Assembly (NCBI RefSeq): GCF_014202995.1
Contig: NZ_JACHIA010000002.1
Location: forward strand, 510,645-574,644
DNA from: Longimicrobium terrae
Lineage (GTDB): Bacteria; Gemmatimonadota; Gemmatimonadetes; Longimicrobiales; Longimicrobiaceae
Direction: 5' to 3'
DNA length: 64,000 bases
Each line of letters starts with the position of its first letter. Position 1 is the first letter of the stretch. Below the pieces are notes generated by a model that worked only from the letters and a program-made list of their open reading frames with translations, made no database searches and was not told the origin of the DNA. Positions 63,199 through 64,000 of this stretch are shown here, piece by piece. A program made the position numbers and the translations under genes.

Positions 63199-63702
63199 AT
63201 GACCGCCGTTCGTTTTTTCCGCGCCGCGCTCGTGCTGGCGATCGCGCTCCCGTTTTCCGCCCGCGACGGGCATGCGCAGGCGGCGGACACCGCCCGCATC
63301 ACCACGGCCCTGTGGACAGCCTGCCCCGGCGCCTGGCTGCGCGTGGCCACGGTCGACGAACAGCGGGTGGAGGGACGCTGCGGCCGCGTGGCGGACGACC
63401 GCCTCGCGCTCACGAAGCGCAGGCTGGAATCGCGCATCGCGCTGCCCAGCGTGGATTCGCTGTGGATCCGCCGCTCGTACACGCCGCAGGCCACCGTCCT
63501 TCTGGCCGCGGTGGGCGGCGCGGCGGGGACGCTGCTCAACGGGCGCACGCCGGAAGGCGAGTGCATTCCCATGTACGGCTGCGGACGAAACGAGCAGCGT
63601 GCGCGCGACATCATCATGGGCGCCACCGGGGCGCTGATCGGCGCGGCGGCGGGGCTGTACGTGGGACCCAGAATCCGTGGCTGGCGGCTTCTGGTGCCCT
63701 GA
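63199..63702 (+). CDS. Small exported protein, tandem paralogue 3
   Basis: A 167-residue protein, the third copy: signal peptide almost identical to paralogue 2, a diverged middle part (ALWTACPGAWLRVATVDEQR), C-x(5)-C (ECIPMYGCG) and the Gly-rich terminus (IIMGATGALIGAAAGLYVGP). An in-frame ATG at 63184 (MIEKGMTAV) is an alternative start and matches the layout of paralogue 1. Function unknown. Confidence 0.7.
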   Translation: MTAVRFFRAALVLAIALPFSARDGHAQAADTARITTALWTACPGAWLRVATVDEQRVEGRCGRVADDRLALTKRRLESRIALPSVDSLWIRRSYTPQATVLLAAVGGAAGTLLNGRTPEGECIPMYGCGRNEQRARDIIMGATGALIGAAAGLYVGPRIRGWRLLVP

Positions 63703-63762
63703 CGGAGGTCGTCCCGAGCGTCCGGAGAGGGTGCGGGGCAGGGGGCGGATTGCGGGCCGATG

Positions 63763-63791
63763 TTGACGGCCCGCGCTTTGCTTTGTACCAT
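63763..63791 (+). promoter_or_regulatory. Candidate promoter of dxs
   Basis: TTGACG (63763-63768), 17 nt, TACCAT (63786-63791), within an A+T-richer stretch 150 bases before the dxs start. The gap 63703-63944 otherwise has no gene. Confidence 0.4.
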
Positions 63792-63944
63792 AAAGTAACG
63801 GATCGGCCAACGCCGCGGCGCGGTGAATGCGGCCATCCGGGGCCGGACGGTTGGATGAGCGGCGTTCAGGACGTAAATTGGACGGGTGCCCGGCTGGCGA
63901 GACCGCCGGAACCCAACATCGCAGATCAAATACGAGGAGCCCCC

Positions 63945-64000
63945 GTGGCGCTTCTGGATACGGTCAGGACCCCCGAAGACGTGCGCGCGCTGCCGGAATC
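63945..64000 (+). CDS. dxs: 1-deoxy-D-xylulose-5-phosphate synthase, N-terminal fragment (runs off the window)
   Basis: Only the first 18 codons are present: V-A-L-L-D-T-V-R-T-P-E-D-V-R-A-L-P-E. A first-strand L-L-D-x-I/V-x-x-P-x-D-L/V-R-x-L-P start is typical of Dxs, the first enzyme of the MEP isoprenoid pathway, and the context (xseB-ispA upstream) agrees. GAGGAG precedes the GTG by five bases. The rest lies beyond the window end. Confidence 0.7.
   Translation, partial: MALLDTVRTPEDVRALPE

Overview
The window is strongly G+C-rich bacterial chromosome with dense coding, many 1-4 base stop/start overlaps and GTG/TTG starts. Gene content (glutaminyl-tRNA synthetase fused to a YqeY tail, small pinensin-like precursor peptides, a lipoprotein-rich secretome) and several families of hairpin-forming intergenic repeats suggest a Gemmatimonadota-like organism, possibly near Longimicrobium. 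This is inference from gene style; no rRNA or phylogenetic marker search was run. No tRNA, rRNA, CRISPR array or transposase gene was recognised.

Layout. 1-671 repeats; 672-5055 a sugar-nucleotide-reductase-like SDR, three uncharacterised genes (two of them tandem paralogues) and a medium-chain quinone reductase; 5284-5454 a first lanthipeptide-like precursor; 5825-8358 a VOC protein and a GH43 lipoprotein with six ricin-type lectin repeats. 8400-12180 is an accessory islet: a second, Cys-rich precursor on the minus strand, three small genes including a YegP-like protein, and a less G+C-rich HTH-ParA/partner pair, all separated by near-identical GATC-containing terminators. 12194-21177 holds glnS-yqeY (minus), an M1 aminopeptidase, a vanadium haloperoxidase-like gene between two direct repeats of about 275 bp, and gltX. 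21436-24135 holds lexA, tadA and two minus-strand exported proteins.

24585-29638 is a pyrimidine operon (pyrR-pyrB-pyrC) with an HD/OB nuclease and a coiled-coil zinc-ribbon protein. 29919-37773: rpsT divergent from an M50 protease-scpA-scpB-rluB run, then a Rossmann protein and a HEAT-repeat protein. 38380-43942: a MoxR/DUF58/Bat operon of the aerotolerance type. 44463-50844: translation genes infC-rpmI-rplT with an attenuator-like leader, pheS-pheT, and a coiled-coil protein plus zapA. 51297-54079 (minus): a tiny ORF, a GH13 amylase-like lipoprotein and an unknown lipoprotein. 54431-61920: rny, ymdB-like phosphodiesterase, folD, xseA, [repeat-flanked DUF559 gene], xseB, ispA-like prenyl synthase and a DUF212 protein. 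61932-63702: three tandem small exported paralogues, the first frameshifted; the window ends at the start of dxs.

The most unusual features are the two precursor peptides that share a leader and a GTV-A-EI junction but have no modification enzymes nearby, the low-G+C HTH-ParA module, the DUF559 gene between inverted repeats inside xseA-xseB, the direct repeats around the haloperoxidase gene, and a family of nearly identical terminators.
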